Below are positions 44,301 to 55,850 of a DNA stretch of 64,000 nt, piece by piece. The translations under genes were made by a program, and so were the position numbers. This DNA is from Hsuehochloa calcarea (taxonomy: Eukaryota > Streptophyta > Magnoliopsida > Poales > Poaceae). Numbering within the stretch: the first letter of the stretch is position 1; each line of letters begins with the position of its first letter. Under the pieces are notes generated by a model. It saw only the letters and a list, made by a program, of their open reading frames with translations. It was not told the origin of the DNA and made no database searches. The stretch lies in contig JAYEVG010000097.1 of assembly GCA_036346395.1 (NCBI GenBank), positions 1-64,000 of the forward strand, written 5' to 3'.

Positions 44301-47300
44301 CGCACAAAGAACAAGTCATAAGAATATAAGATTATGAAGTATGAGAGCATTTCAAATAAAAAGGACCAATACCGTATTGATTTTGTTTTATAAAGAAGTG
44401 TCAGGGGAATATAATCTTCTTTAAAGCATGTCTGACTCATTTGGTACCATAGCATTATGAAGTAGGAAGTGATTTGCGATACTACTCGATCCTCGTATTC
44501 AGTATAGTTCCATTACCTAATTAGAATTAACTTGTACTCATCTAAAAAATGAACTAACTTGTACTTCATACAATTTGATACAAATAAAATAGTTATCTTC
44601 ACATAGTGCCACCTCTGATGGGCTTGAGACAGGAAGCACAAGAAGCTTAGTGCATACTAATGTTCCTGTTGAGAGTGAGCAGAATTCAAGTGTTCAGGTG
44701 GACCACTTTGTTGGTTCAAATGACACATCAAATAAGAAAAATATTGTTGTTCATGGTGCACCTATTGTTGAGGATCCTCCTATTGTTGAGCAGCCACCAC
44801 AACGGTTCATTGCAGTTGACAGACCTAGGAGGGAGATTAATCCACCCAAGAGGTTGATTGAAGAAGCTAATATTGTTGCTTATGTTTTGAGTGTGGCAGA
44901 AGAAATTGAAGGTAATACAGAACCTTCATCATACTATGAGGCTGTTAACTCCACTAATTGTAATAAGTGGATAACTGCTATGCATGATGAGATGGAGTCA
45001 CTTGAAAAGAATGGCACTTGGGAATTAGTAAAGCTACCAAAAGAGAAGAAGCACATCCGTTGCAAGTGGGTTTTCAAGAGAAAAGAATGTATTTCTCCAA
45101 ATGACGACACAAGGTATAAAGCAAGGCTAGTTGCCAAATGTTATAGCCAGATTCCAGGTATTGACTTTAATGAGATTTTTTCCCCTATTGTTAAACATAG
45201 CTCAATTCACACTTTTCTCAGTATAGTTGCTATGTATGATTATGAGCTTCAGCAGTTAGATGTTAAAACTGTATTTTTACATGGGGAGTGAGAAGAAGAT
45301 ATCTATATAGATCAACCTGAATGTTTCATTGTTCCTGGAAAAGAGAACATTGTTTATAAGTTAAAGAAATCTTTTTTATGGATTGAAACAATCTCCTAGG
45401 CAGTGGTATAAGAGATTTGACACCTTCATGCTTTCTCAAGATTTTAAGAGGTCTGATTACGATAGTTGTATTTATTTAAAAATTATCAATGGTTCAGCTA
45501 TATATTTGCTCCTATATGTTGATGGCATGCTGATTGCAACAAAAGATAAAACAGAGATAGCAAAGTTAAAGGCACAATTGAGAGGTGAATTTGAGATGAA
45601 GGATTTGGGTGCAGCAAGAAAATTCTTGGCATTGAGATATCCAGAGACAGGCCCTATGGAAAATTATACGTAAGTTAAAAAGGGTATATTGATAAGGTCA
45701 TTCGCCGCTTTAATATGCATGAGGCTAAACCAGTGAGTACTCCATTAGCTGCACATTTCAGATTATCTTCAGCTTTATACCTACAGTCAGATGATGATGT
45801 TGAGTACATGTCTGGAGTTACATATTATAGTGCAGTTGATTCTCTTATGTATGCAATGGTATATTCTCATCCTAATTTATCATATGCACTAAGTGTTGTT
45901 AGTAGATTCATGGCTAATCCTTGTAAAAGAAAATTGGAAAGTAGTTCAGCGAATTTTCAGATACTTGTGTGGTACATCTAATACTTGTTTACAGTTTGAA
46001 AAATCTAGAGATGGACTTATTGGTTATGTGGATTCTGATTATGTTGGTGATTTGGACAATAGGAGGTCACTTACAGGTTATGTATTCACCATTGGTGGTT
46101 GTACTGTGAGTTGGAAAGCAAGTTTGTAGGCACTATAGCTTTATCTACCACTAAAGCAGAGTATATGGCTATTTCTGAAGTATGCAAAGAAGCTAACTGG
46201 TTGAGAGGTTTATACACTGAGTTTTGTGGAGATACTTCTTGCATTACTATATTTTGTGATATTCAAAGTGCTATATGCCTTACAAAGGATCAGATATTTC
46301 ATGAAAGAATAAAGCACATTGATGTCAGATATCATTATATTCGAGAATTTTTTTCAAATGCTACAAGGAGTGAATTCGTCTCAAGGTCGAGATTGTTGAT
46401 ATGTGATCCGAATTCTAAAGATGCCAAGTTCTAGAGACGCGGATTCTTATACTTTTTCGGATTTATTTCCATCTCCGACTCGAGTCATTTTTTATACCAC
46501 CATATATACCCCTTGTAAGCCTCATGGGAAGAGTTGATAGCTCATGAAAATCCCTGTGTTTTATAAACATTTTTTCTGATAGAATGAAGATCGCCGTCGT
46601 GCGCTCGTGGTTTTTTCTCGAAAGGATTTTTCATGTAAAAATTGATGTTTTTTTTGTTCTTAATCTACTTTATTATTTGTTTATCGATTTCTAACAAAAG
46701 TTGAGTTTTTCTTTTCATTTAACTAAGAAGTGTTTGTACTTTGCACCAAGACGTCTCATTCTCTCTCTCTTTTCTTTTTCCTTTACATCCATGTCCCATT
46801 AATTTTGTTTGTTTGGAACAGATAATTGTTTTGATGACACGTGCATACATGTCTAGAAAACTTCTGTTTCAAAAAGTATACAAAATAAACAATTTTTTTC
46901 GAGACATGCAATATATTTGAAGTTAGAATGGAAGCAACCAGCTAGGAGAGAATTATGCATATACCTAGCGCAAGCTTTGCTGCAAACGGGAAATTTAGAC
47001 GGCAAGGTTTTTCTTTTGGGTCACCAGTACTGTGATGTCCTGGAGGGCATTTGCAATCGTATGAACCTTCCGTGTCCCGGCAATCGCCGTGGCAAGTATA
47101 GTCCCCCGGACGTAAACATTCATTGATATCTGCATTATGCACAAAAATGTAATCACAAGAACCATATATATATATATATATATATTGGACAATGCTTTAG
47201 AGCGAGTGGTGCGCAAGTTTTTGGCTGGAATGGAAGTGTTGATGTCCTCGGTAGCAATGTTAGTCCCCTCCCGATATCAAATCTTGGAATAATGGTATGC

Positions 47301-49970
47301 ACATGCAGTAATCGCAGGGTACAATTTCATAATCCGTACTGGACATGGCACATGTAGCTAAAATATTGTTTTTTTTTTTTACTTCAGTCTACTGCTGTAA
47401 AATAAAACATGCCGGTACATAGGACCGTAGTTGGATGTACAACGGATGGAATGATAATGGCTGTCATTCCAAAGAGTGGGTGCGCAACACAAGTGCTTTC
47501 CTAGATCGTGCTTTTGGTAGTGTTCATAATGCAGATTTTTTTTAATAGTGTGTCCTTGTTCAATTTGTCACAATAGAATTAGACGGAAGAAAAACACAAT
47601 GAGCATGCATCTCTGTCAAAGAGGATTATTTATGTCTAGTTACACCAGATGGACTGAGCATGGTGAGAGTCCTATTAGGTCATTTATATTAGAAGAGACT
47701 TATAACACCGCTGACCGCTTAGATGACATGCTAGACAACTTGGGTGATGTCTGTCATATACATAATGCAGTGGATGAACCAACAGTAGATGCTAAGGAAT
47801 TCTATGCCATGTCGTCTGCTTCACAAGAGCCACCGCTCCACAATTTCACTCAAGTCTCCCGTCTAACAGTAGTCACACGATTGATGGGAATTAAATCACA
47901 ACACAATGTATCTGTGGAATGCATGGATAATTTACGTAGGCTTCTTTGTGATGTGTTGCCATAGGGTCACAACATGCCATCCAACTTGTATGGGTGTCAG
48001 AGGCTTCTAAGTGGTCTAAAAATGACATATCAAAAGATAGATATCTGCATAAATAATTGCATGATACAAAGAGGATAAACACAAATAAAAATGCAACTCT
48101 TGTGAGGAAAGCTGTTATGTAGCTATTGAAGAGGAAAGCCTAGGAAGGAAAAAAAAAAAACAATACCACGCAAAGTTATGTGTTATCTCCCATTTATACC
48201 AAGGTTGCAACGAATGTATATGGAGCCAAAACTGCAAAGCATATGTGGTATCAAAAGGAGGGTACCCGTGCTAATCCAAGAATGATGTTACACCCATCCG
48301 ATGGCCAAGCATGGAAAGACTTCAACACAGACTTCCCAGATTTTGCAATGGATGCAAGGAGCATACGTGTCACAGTAGCCCCGAAGGGAAAACGTGAGTT
48401 CATAAATATCTTGTGGTTGTTCCTCAACCTAACAACCTTGTGATGTGTTTAAATTGCATATTATTGTTTTGGTTCTGTAGACACTGGCGTGAAATACCAA
48501 GACTAGGGAAAGAAAGGAGGCCAGCAAGTGTCTTAACATGTCTCCTGAAAACCTACCATCCTGGTATAGTTCAATTTAGAGGCAAGTCAGTGGTGGTGAA
48601 AACATGGACGCATTACAAAGTAGATTGGGACACATCTAGGCGATCAAAAGTCACTAACGTTGAAGAAGGTTTTTGGGTAATATCAAATATGTTGTTTTAT
48701 TTGCTTCTACAACAGTAAATAGCTTCTACTTTTCTCCCTAATGATATCAAATTGCAATGAATACACTGCAAAACGACATGTTGATGAGTGCCGCAACCAG
48801 CTCTTGTGTGGCCTTAAGTACTATGCTTGAATTCATGCCATTTTGGATCATTTTGGGACTCTCGAATGAGTACAGATTTGTGACAAGGTGGCTGGGCCAC
48901 GATATTTGTCAAAGGCTGAATATTCATGCCTTTATCTCTGTCTATTCTCTGATTGATTCCGATTCTTCTTATGAAAAGAAGAAGAAGAAGAAGAAGAAGA
49001 AGAAGAAAGGCATAAACACGGGTAGATACGTACTTGTGCATCCCTTGGGAAGGTATGGGTTGCCCTCGTAGCCTTGTGTGCAGATGCAGAAGTATCCAGG
49101 GCCATTGCTGGAGTTGACGCACGCACTGTGTTCGCTCACGCAGGCGTAGCTCTGGTTGTGGTTGTGGTTGTGGTTGTTGGCCGCCTCGGCGCAGGACATG
49201 GAGATGTTGTTGTCGCGGATGGCCCAGTCCAGCAGCAGCGGCATGGTCTGGCTCAGCCGCATGCTTCTCAGGTGGGACGCCTCGAACCTGTAGTGCTCCT
49301 TCTCCACGATGAAGGCGTAGTCGCAGGGGCTGAACTCCTGGTTGGCGCGCGACCACTCGCCGTTTTCCGCGAACCGCATCCGGTTGTCGGTGAGGCCCGG
49401 CGGGATGTCGACGCGGCAGCAGCCGACGCCCGCGCACGCGCCGTCCCGCGCGCTCTGGGAGTCGTTGCAGGAGGCCACGCACCCCGCGTAGTACGCGCGA
49501 TCGAAGCGGCCGCGCGGACCGCTGTTGGTGTAGACGAAGGTGTTGCAGCCGAGGACGACGAGCTCGTTGCCGGTGTTGGAGATGCGGTACACGCCGGTCC
49601 GGTTAATGTTTACAGTGCTGTTGTAGTGCCCGGTGCGGACGCCGGTGGAGTCGTAGCACTGCCACGCCACGGGCAGCATCACCCGGGCCTCCGGGCGCGG
49701 CATCACGGACAGTCTCAGCACCTGTATCTGTATTGCCGGGTCGCTGCCGGCAGCCAGCACCGGCATGCGGCCGGAGTCGGCTCTTCCGTTGCTGACGCAG
49801 GAGATCTCGAAGCCCTCGCGGAAGCAGTCGGAGCCGACGCCGAACGGGTAGGGGATGCCAACGCCGCCACACCTCGCCAGGCAGGTTGGCCGCGAGAGCG
49901 AGAGGCTCTCTGCGGCGGCCGCTCTTGCTGCCAGAAGCAGCGCTGCCAGCAGCAGCACTTGCGACGACAT
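41291..49970 (-). CDS. Wall-associated kinase (WAK) gene, ectodomain to juxtamembrane
   Basis: Three exons on the minus strand join with matching phases: 49970-49034 (937 bp), 47129-46965 (165 bp) and 41389-41291 (99 bp). All introns are GT-AG in phase 1. The product runs from signal peptide through GUB_WAK pectin-binding domain, EGF-like and calcium-binding EGF domains, transmembrane helix and a basic YQKRRLSEVFRQNGG juxtamembrane segment. The last visible donor is GGAG|GTAAGAGG at 41291. WAKs are plasma-membrane receptors that bind pectin and signal through a cytoplasmic Ser/Thr kinase. No kinase exon follows within reach; the broken kinase at 23497-24015 is the likely remainder, separated by nested retrotransposons. 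The exons contain no stop or frameshift. Either the gene is a recent pseudogene or it makes a kinase-less receptor-like protein. Confidence 0.8.
42046..43016 (+). other. Possible Helitron-like fragment in WAK intron 2
   Basis: TCTTAACTAATAAAAGGAG at 42046 followed by TGGGGACGGATCGTCCCACC resembles 5' ends of grass Helitrons. No 3' CTRR with hairpin could be placed. The C-rich open stretch 42163-42711 has no domain. A 26-base direct repeat (CCCAATTTTTCCTAA...GCAGAT) occurs at 42810 and 42987. Confidence 0.3.
43017..44599. other. WAK intron 2, unassigned AT-rich DNA
   Basis: No coding or clear repeat signal. Short frames at 43906-44157 and 44246-44455 lack features. Confidence 0.5.
44650..46385 (+). 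pseudogene. Copia RT and RNase H remnant
   Basis: 44650-45290 encodes the hinge and RT start (ITAMHDEMESLEKNGTWELV, CKWVFKRK, KARLVAKCYSQIPGIDFNEI), ending with a TGA after VFLHGE. After a frameshift, 45383-45673 encodes KQSPRQWYKRFD and the polymerase box LLYVDGML, in which YVDD has become YVDG, so catalysis would be lost. 45715-46434 covers the connection and RNase H (SLTGYVFTIGGCTVSWKAS, TTKAEYMAISEVCKEANWL, IKHIDVRYHYIREF). About five stops or frameshifts. Confidence 0.85.
46394..46696 (+). repeat. 3' LTR of copia element in WAK intron 2
   Basis: TGTTGATATGTG...GATTTCTAACA, 303 bp, directly after the purine-rich AAGGTCGAGAT tract. ATATATACCCC near 46503 is a likely TATA region. Confidence 0.75.
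46965..47129 (-). CDS. WAK exon 2: calcium-binding EGF domain
   Basis: Acceptor TTTTTGTGCATAATGCAG ends at 47130. The exon encodes INECLRPGDYTCHG, DTEGSYDCKCPPGHH and KEKPC, with the N-I-N-E-C start and six cysteines of an EGF-CA domain, then FPFAAKLALG leading into the membrane helix. Donor CTAG|GTATAT at 46965. Both phases fit exon 1 and exon 3. Confidence 0.88.
47165..47185. repeat. (TA)n microsatellite in WAK intron 1
   Basis: About 21 bases of uninterrupted TA about 35 bases upstream of the exon 2 acceptor. Confidence 0.9.
47530..48718 (+). pseudogene. CACTA (En/Spm) transposase fragments in WAK intron 1
   Basis: Plus-strand frames encode CPCSICHNRIRRKKNTMSMH followed by YTRWTEHGE, the N-terminal zinc-binding signature of TNP2-type CACTA transposases. 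A glutamate-to-TAG change at 47962 follows, with GHNMPSNLYGCQRLLSGLKM and YQKIDICINNCM (47965-48055), then KHMWYQKEGTRANPRMMLHP and SDGQAWKDFNTDFPDFA with IRVTVAPKGK (48180-48395). Near 48550-48680, HPGIVQFRGKSVVVKTWTHY belongs to the C-terminal part. Large parts between are missing, so it is a dead fragment. Confidence 0.8.
48975..49008. repeat. (GAA)n microsatellite next to WAK exon 1
   Basis: About eleven GAA units on plus (TTC on minus), 26 bases inside intron 1 from the exon 1 donor. In minus-strand read-through it encodes a phenylalanine run. Confidence 0.9.
49034..49970 (-). CDS. WAK exon 1: signal peptide, GUB_WAK domain, EGF
   Basis: ATG at 49970. Residues 1-20 form a signal peptide (MSSQVLLLAALLLAARAAAA). 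Residues 29-50 carry the CLARCGGVGIPYPFG signature of the GUB_WAK pectin-binding domain, followed by CYDSTG, NTFVYT and the YYAGCVASCND...CAGVGCCRVDIPPGL block typical of rice WAKs. Residues from about 260 form an EGF-like domain (SYACVSEHSACVN...GYFCICTQGYEGNPYLPKGC) with an odd NHNHNHNQ insert before it. The exon ends at GCACAA|GTACGT. It is intact and GC-rich, as grass exon 1 often is. A long opposite-strand frame over it is only an antisense shadow. Confidence 0.88.
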
Positions 49971-50026
49971 TGGCTGATTACTACGCCGTGCGAGGTATGC
50001 TTAATTGCTAATTACGCACCGCGCGC

Positions 50027-50036
50027 GTTTAAATAG
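50027..50036 (-). promoter_or_regulatory. TATA box of WAK gene
   Basis: Minus strand CTATTTAAAC, 57-66 bases upstream of the ATG at 49970 and preceded by ordinary AT/GC-mixed promoter DNA. A start of transcription around 50000 would give a short leader. Confidence 0.6.
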
Positions 50037-51280
50037 CAGAGCTTGCTTGTCTAGCATGTTGATAGGAAAGTCTTTAAGACAATTATATCATCATCGAGCA
50101 TCATTGTTGTACAGATCAGCCACTGACAATGACCCTTGCTAGCCTTAACAGAGCAATTCAATGTGGTGAAGATTTTTTATTTAGATCCCTCGATGATTCT
50201 TCTCGCTCCGCCGCCTTGAAGTCGCCGGTACAATGTCGATCGGTAGATTGCATGAAACATTGGATGTCGATTGTACCGTAGATTGAAAATTTTAAATTCG
50301 TTCTAATCTACTGCGAGCCGACTTGAAGTCGCCGGCCAAGCCGATCGGTAACTGCATGAGCGATAATCGCATCGGATGAATAGTAATTACGCACGCACAA
50401 TGATTACGCATGAGTAGTACATAGAAAAAAAAACCCACGGCCGGCATGCAGCCGCCGGCGCCACACTCCCCTACGGCCGCCTTGAAGCCACCGCCACATA
50501 TGGAGCCACACGCCCCTATGGCCAGCTTGAAGCCGTCGCCGCATATGGAGCTGCCGAGCGCCGGGCGCTGCCCGAAGCCGCCGCTCGCGCCGGTCGCCAC
50601 CCACCCAAATCAAGGAGAAGGGGAGGGGGAGGGAGAAGAGCCGCCGCTGGCCGCCACTGCCTGCGCTTGGAGCCACGCCCGGCCACCCTACCTCCGGTGC
50701 GACACGGCTGCGTCGCTGGAGCCGCCCGCTTGCATGCCGCACCGCCAAGTCAAGATCGCCCGCATGAGCTCCGCTCTGCCGCCGCGCCAGCCGCCCCCGC
50801 CGCTGAAGCCACCGCTAGCCTACCCTGCAGCGCACCGCACCACCAAGAAGAAGAAGAAGAAAAGGGGGTGGGGTGGGTAGCGCCACGGCCGAACAGTATC
50901 TCCGCGGCTAGTGCCGCCCGCACGGGCTTCCACACAAGCACCGCTCTGCGCCGCCATCTTCCCCGCAGACCATCGGCCGCCGCGACGAGCGTGTCGCACC
51001 AACCGCATGAAGGAGCCGCCCGCAAGGCCACCGCGTTGGTCGCGATGCGCCGCATGGCCGCCTCCGGCCGCCCCACGACGCCAAATCCGGCCGGTCGCGC
51101 TGCGCGCTTGAAGCGGGACCGCCGCCGAGCCACCACCAGCGCAAGCTCGTCGCGCCGCCCGCCCGAACCGCCGTGGTCGCCCTTGAAAGGCCGCCGACTA
51201 AGCGTCGCCAAGACCGCCAACGCCACAGCCGCGCCGTTCACTGCGCGCGCGTAGGAGCCGCCGCCACAAACGTACTAAGT
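50037..51280. other. WAK upstream region and GC-rich stretch
   Basis: 50037-50410 is ordinary intergenic DNA with two related GAAGTCGCCGG...GATCGGTA segments (50218 and 50322). 50440-51260 is about 70% GC with repeated GCCGCCTTGAAGCC/ATATGGAGC units (50473-50560) and open frames on both strands without domains. It may be part of a transposon leader; I do not call a gene. Confidence 0.4.
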
Positions 51281-51929
51281 GGGGGGAACCCTAATCCCCT
51301 CGGCTTTATTTGTTCCAGGCCGATGGGCCGGCGGATCGGGCCTGGGAAAACGGGTCGTGGTTTTCGGCCCGGGTCCGAAAGAAAAATATACTATTTCTGC
51401 AAAAAGGACCCTCGAAATTCTGAAACTTATGAGAATTTTTTCACGAATAAGGAAATTTTGCGGAAAATCCCTCGGGAAATCTGAAAATTACGCGCACTAA
51501 GAACTAAAAATTTGAATTTTAACCCCTAGAAATTGCTGAATTTGCCGAAAAATCATTTTTCAGTAGAAAAACGTCTCGGGATTTCAAAATATTGAATCAG
51601 TTTTTGCATTTGAAGCATGTTTAACTTTGTTATTATCATTTCTATGCAATTTATATATTGTATTTACTGTTTTGATTATCTGTGATTATTTATATTACTT
51701 TTAATCACTGAAAATAGCAGTAAATCATGAAAAAATACATAGAAAATACGAGAACATTATGCGAATTTTTGCAATCATTTTATGTAAGTTACCAGCAGTA
51801 ATCTTATGAACTCTTTGCATGAATAAGGAAATGACTGGCATCTCGAACCAGGAGTTCGAAGAACTGACCTAGCATGGCCAGAATTTGTACAAAATTTGTA
51901 CAAGACTTCAACTATGTGATAATATAATC
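51281..51929. other. Unassigned DNA
   Basis: AT-rich without ORF, apart from short GAAATTCTGAAA/GGAAATCTGAAA repeats at 51411-51485. Confidence 0.4.
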
Positions 51930-51933
51930 ACGG

Positions 51934-52440
51934 ATGGGCAGAAGATTGAGAACACTCTCTCTACCTTTCACCCCAAATGCGGTGCAATCCGCACGCAACT
52001 ATTGTCAAGACAGCAACAAGGAGTATGCCGCATTAATTGACACCATGCAAGTTGCGAAAGCTCAAGATGATGTTCTAAGGAAGAACAGCATCTCACAGCC
52101 ACCTAGTAGCAATGTTATCCATGAAGTCAATGCTAGCAGCTACAAGGTGATGAAGCCTCTCACGAAGGAGAGGGGTAAGAATGGTAAGGTCTAGGGTCGC
52201 ACGTTATTGATGCTTTCCGGTCTAAGAAGAAGGGCAAGGACAACATGAGGCACACCTCGTCATTGCAGGCACAGAGGATCCATAGCCATTAGTGGCACTA
52301 ATGGATGTAGATAGCCTAGTAGCAACCCCATCACTCCTCATTTGGACATCACAGTGGCTGCAACCGTAGTTGCCCAAGAGGAGAGGATCGCCATGGAGCA
52401 GATTCAGGCAAAAGTTGCTACATGCTTCGTTGATTCAATC
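51934..52440 (+). pseudogene. Copia gag remnant (old element)
   Basis: Frames encode RTLSLPFTPNA and ENTLSTFHPKC-like sequence, EYAALIDTMQVAKAQDDVL, then SQPPSSNVIHEVNASSYKV and a basic tail (TKERGKNGK). This order matches the last part of copia Gag with the EQxxELLxKN...RPTGS...P-E region. Frame changes near 52010 and a stop at 52192 break it. Confidence 0.55.
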
Positions 52441-53040
52441 TAGTGCACGCACTACACTTAGATCTTTGTACAGTCACTTGTAGTTTGTGCTTGTGATGGA
52501 ACATTAAATAATGGTTGTAAGCTCTAGGAGAACAAAGCATTAAATTCTTATGATGAGTCCTGCAAGACTTATTCCCGTATTTATAATAGCAAGTTATGTT
52601 CTAATATCTGAAGTGTTTTTATTTATATGTTGCTTGTTTTCTACTACATATTAATAAAGTACATTATATTAGAACGCGTGTGGCGCCCTTTGGAGGAAGT
52701 GTGCTTAGCAGGTAGCGTCACAATGAATACCACCTTGAAAGAGATGAAATTTTTTAGTCGATCAGTAAGAATGCTTGTAGTCTTACGACAATCGCAGGAA
52801 GCGATACTTGTATAATCGGCTCAGAAAATTCCATAATTATACTCCAAATGGGCACAACTTTGGTCATTAAAGAAGCCTTGTTGTAACCAAAATCGAGTAG
52901 AACTCTCAAGTATATTCATGTTAACGGTTTTCACGTAGAGACAGAAGAAGAGTATGGTAAGGAATACCTGCTCATTACAAAGTATGAAGAAAGTGAAAAA
53001 GTGTATTAAAACGACTTTCTTCATATGAAAACTAGGCTAT
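52441..53040. other. Unassigned DNA inside old copia element
   Basis: No copia motif or gene seen. It may be degraded gag/protease sequence or another small insertion. Confidence 0.4.
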
Positions 53041-55850
53041 ACTACACTATTATTAAGGCGTCTGCAGCCTATACTGTCCTGAAAACCATATTTAGAAGTT
53101 CTGAACTTTTCTATCTCTGGCATGATAGATTATGTCGCCTAGGTCTTAGGATGGTGAGAAATATAATTAACAATTAACAGGGACACAATATCAGTGTAAA
53201 GATTTTCCCGAATCAGGAAGATTTTGTGTGCCCCGTATGTGCCACCGGGAAATTCATTACTAGACCTTCTGCTCTGAAAGTGAAGGAAGAAATCCTTGCA
53301 TTCCTGAACCGTATCCAGGGAGATATTTGTGATCCTATATAGCTCCTATTATGGTCATTTAGGTATTTTATGGTGTTCATCGATGCTTCCTTAAAATGGT
53401 CGTATGTATGTTTATTTTCTACGAGAAATCATGCTTCTACAAAGCTAATCTCGCAGATAATTAACACCAAGAATAATTTCTCTAATCATCATGTGAACTC
53501 CACCAGAATGGGCAATGCCGAAAAATTTACTTCAAAGGTGTTTGATGATTATTGCATGAAAATAGAAATTAAAGTTGAACATTTCATACCGCATGTCCAC
53601 ACCCAGAATGGATTAGCAGAATTTTGAAGAATTGTAATTTACCAACAACATGTTGGGGACACGCAATCCTGCTTGCAGCAACTCTAATCAATATTAGATC
53701 GCCGGCATATAACATCCATTCACCTATGCAACTAGTGCAAGGGTCAGCACCGAAAATTTCTCATCTTTGGTTGTAATGTTTATATATCTATACCACCACC
53801 ACAGCGAACTGCAATGGGCCTTCTCCGAAAGTTTGGGATGTACGTTGGTTATGAGACAACATCCATAATCAGGTATTTGGACTCTATGACGAGAGATTTG
53901 CATACTGCCCGATTCGCTAATAGTATATTAGATGAGGCTATTTTCCCTTCATTAGGGGAGGAAATCAACCCCTTGATGAAAAATATCAGAAAATAAAGAC
54001 GTCCAAAAGACAATTGAAGTCCAGAAGATAATTAAAATACATACACATGACCCACGTACTAGTGAAGCATATAGAGAAGTCCAGAAGATAATTGAAGTCT
54101 AGAAGATAATTGAAGTCTAGAAGATAATTGATTTGCAAGCATTAGCAAATCATCTGTCTAACCACTTTAGTGATTTGAAGTGTGTGACCAAGTCGCATGT
54201 GCTTGCACGCAATGCACCGGAGAGGGTTGAAATACCGATGAAGGTATCTCTAATCCCGTTCTAAGGCCTCTGGAAGGACGAGAACTCCAGCCCCTCGAAT
54301 CCGAAGTAACCGGGGACGTCTTGGGAAAAAGGATTAGAAGGACTTGACATAGTCGATCACCAAAATTCTCCAGAACCACAAGGGGAACCAGTTGAGACCT
54401 GGCACCAGTATGGAACCTTTAGTAAAAGGTATACTGGATTTGAATATTCCCACAGAGGGAGACATTAGTATGGATGTGTGCGCACACGTCGTAGCTGAAA
54501 AACTAAAGGGACTTGCCCCCGTAATTAGAAGCAGTGGTGGGCAAGTAGAAGCATTAGCAGAATCGCCCCTTGAAGAAATAGCTATAAACTTTGTGACCTC
54601 GGGAGAATCTATGAATAAGACAACAACCAATGTCGACAATGATTTTACAAAGAAAATTGTCACAATCATAGATCTTGATCCAGAGGCTGCATCGCTCGCT
54701 GAATGAAAGAAAATATCATGTTGGGAAGATTGGAAGAAAGCAATAGAAGCAGAATTATTATCTCTGAATAAAATAAAAGTGTTTGGGCCAGTAAGTCGTT
54801 CGCCTCCCCATGTGTACCCCGTAGGGCATAAGTCAGTATTTGTTTGAAAGGGAAATGAAAATAATGAAGTAAATCAATGCTTGTTGCACAAGGTTTCACT
54901 CAACATCTAGGAGTTGTTTATGAAGAAACATATTCCTCAGTCATGGGCGAAACCACCATTTAGATATTTAATCTCAATGGCAGTAAACTTGAAGTTAAAA
55001 GTGAAATTAATGGATGTGGTAACAACATACCTTTATGGAATATTGAATTCGGACATTTATACGAAGATACTTGAATGTATCCCTGTCCAGAACCAAGACA
55101 GAGCAGATAGAAATCTATACATTGTGAAACTTAGAAAGTTACTGTACGAAGTTAAGCAATCAGGCAGGATGTGGTATAATCGCTTGAAGCGACTTTCTAT
55201 GCAAAAAAAGGATACACGAATAATTAGAATTATCCCTGTGTATTTATACAACGATCCCAGGATGGATTTTGTATAATCTCAGTGTATGAAGATGATCTGA
55301 ACATCATTGGAACACTGGAAGGTAATAAGAAAGTAAGCTCTAACCTGGAGTCAGAGTTTGAAATGAAAGACTTGGGTAAAACTAAATACTGCCTAGGCTT
55401 GCAGCTTGAGCATACCCCTGAAGGGATTCTAGTACATCAGTCAACCTACACTCAGAAAGTGTTAGAAATGTTCAGCTCTGAAAAGGCATACCCTTAGAAA
55501 GTGCCGATGGTCGGGAAATCCTTGCAGCAAGACAAGGACCCGTACAGACCTAAAGAAGAGGGGAGAGTCCAGGGACTAGAATTCTCGTACTTGAGTGCAG
55601 TAGGAGCATTTATGTATCTAGCAAACTGTACTAGACCAGACATTGCATTTGAAGTAAACCTGATAGCAAGGTACAGTGCAGAACGTACCAAAAGGCATTG
55701 ACAGGGAATAAAAGACATCTTTCGATACCTCCAAGGAAGCAAAGAACTTGGTCTGTTCAACAGAAAGGATCAAGAACTAACTATGAATGGCTATGTAGAT
55801 ACCGGGTACTTGTAGAATCCGCATATAGCTAAGTCACAAACAGCTTATGT
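53041..55850 (+). pseudogene. Copia pol remnant (old element)
   Basis: 53100-53350 encodes LWHDRLCRLGLRMVRNIIN and FVCPVCATGKFITRPSA (GAG-pre-integrase). 53370-53627 encodes the integrase core YFMVFIDASLKWSYVCLFST and FDDYCMKIEIKVEHFIPHVH, with the second aspartate changed (RMGNAEKFTS for the usual R-x-DNAxEF). 54860-55270 holds RT pieces (IVKLRKLLYEVKQSGRMWYN), 55282-55497 the end of RT (EFEMKDLGKTKYCLGLQLEH), and 55560-55800 RNase H start (GAFMYLANCTRPDIAFEVNL). At least eight lesions. Confidence 0.75.
54076..54129 (+). repeat. 18-bp in-frame tandem duplication in old copia hinge
   Basis: Three adjacent 18-base units of GAAGTC(C/T)AGAAGATAATT. The first has CAG (Gln), the second and third TAG (stop). 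A fourth related copy is at 54016. Confidence 0.85.

Larger units (their letters stand above)
44600..46696 (+). mobile_element. 5'-truncated copia element in WAK intron 2
   Basis: Opposite in orientation to the WAK gene. Contains the IN-RT hinge, RT, RNase H and a 303-bp 3' LTR; gag, protease, integrase and 5' LTR are missing. Its left boundary near 44600 is not defined by a repeat end. Confidence 0.8.
51930..55850 (+). mobile_element. Old copia element (interrupted)
   Basis: Plus strand: gag remnant (51934-52440), GAG-pre-integrase and integrase (53041-53760), hinge (53761-54700), RT (54840-55500) and the start of RNase H (55501-55850). RNase H stops abruptly where a second copia element (integrase sequence) begins. 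The LTR and polypurine tract at 62281-62566 may be its 3' end on the far side of that insertion. Heavy decay marks it as one of the oldest elements here. Confidence 0.7.

Noticed and set aside
49074..50036. 320-codon plus-strand frame over WAK exon 1
   Set aside because: It is the antisense shadow of a GC-rich exon. The minus strand has signal peptide, cysteine pattern and splice sites.
50446..51254. Open frames of 144-195 codons on both strands upstream of the WAK gene
   Set aside because: Low-complexity Arg/Pro/Ala translations in a 70% GC stretch without domain features.
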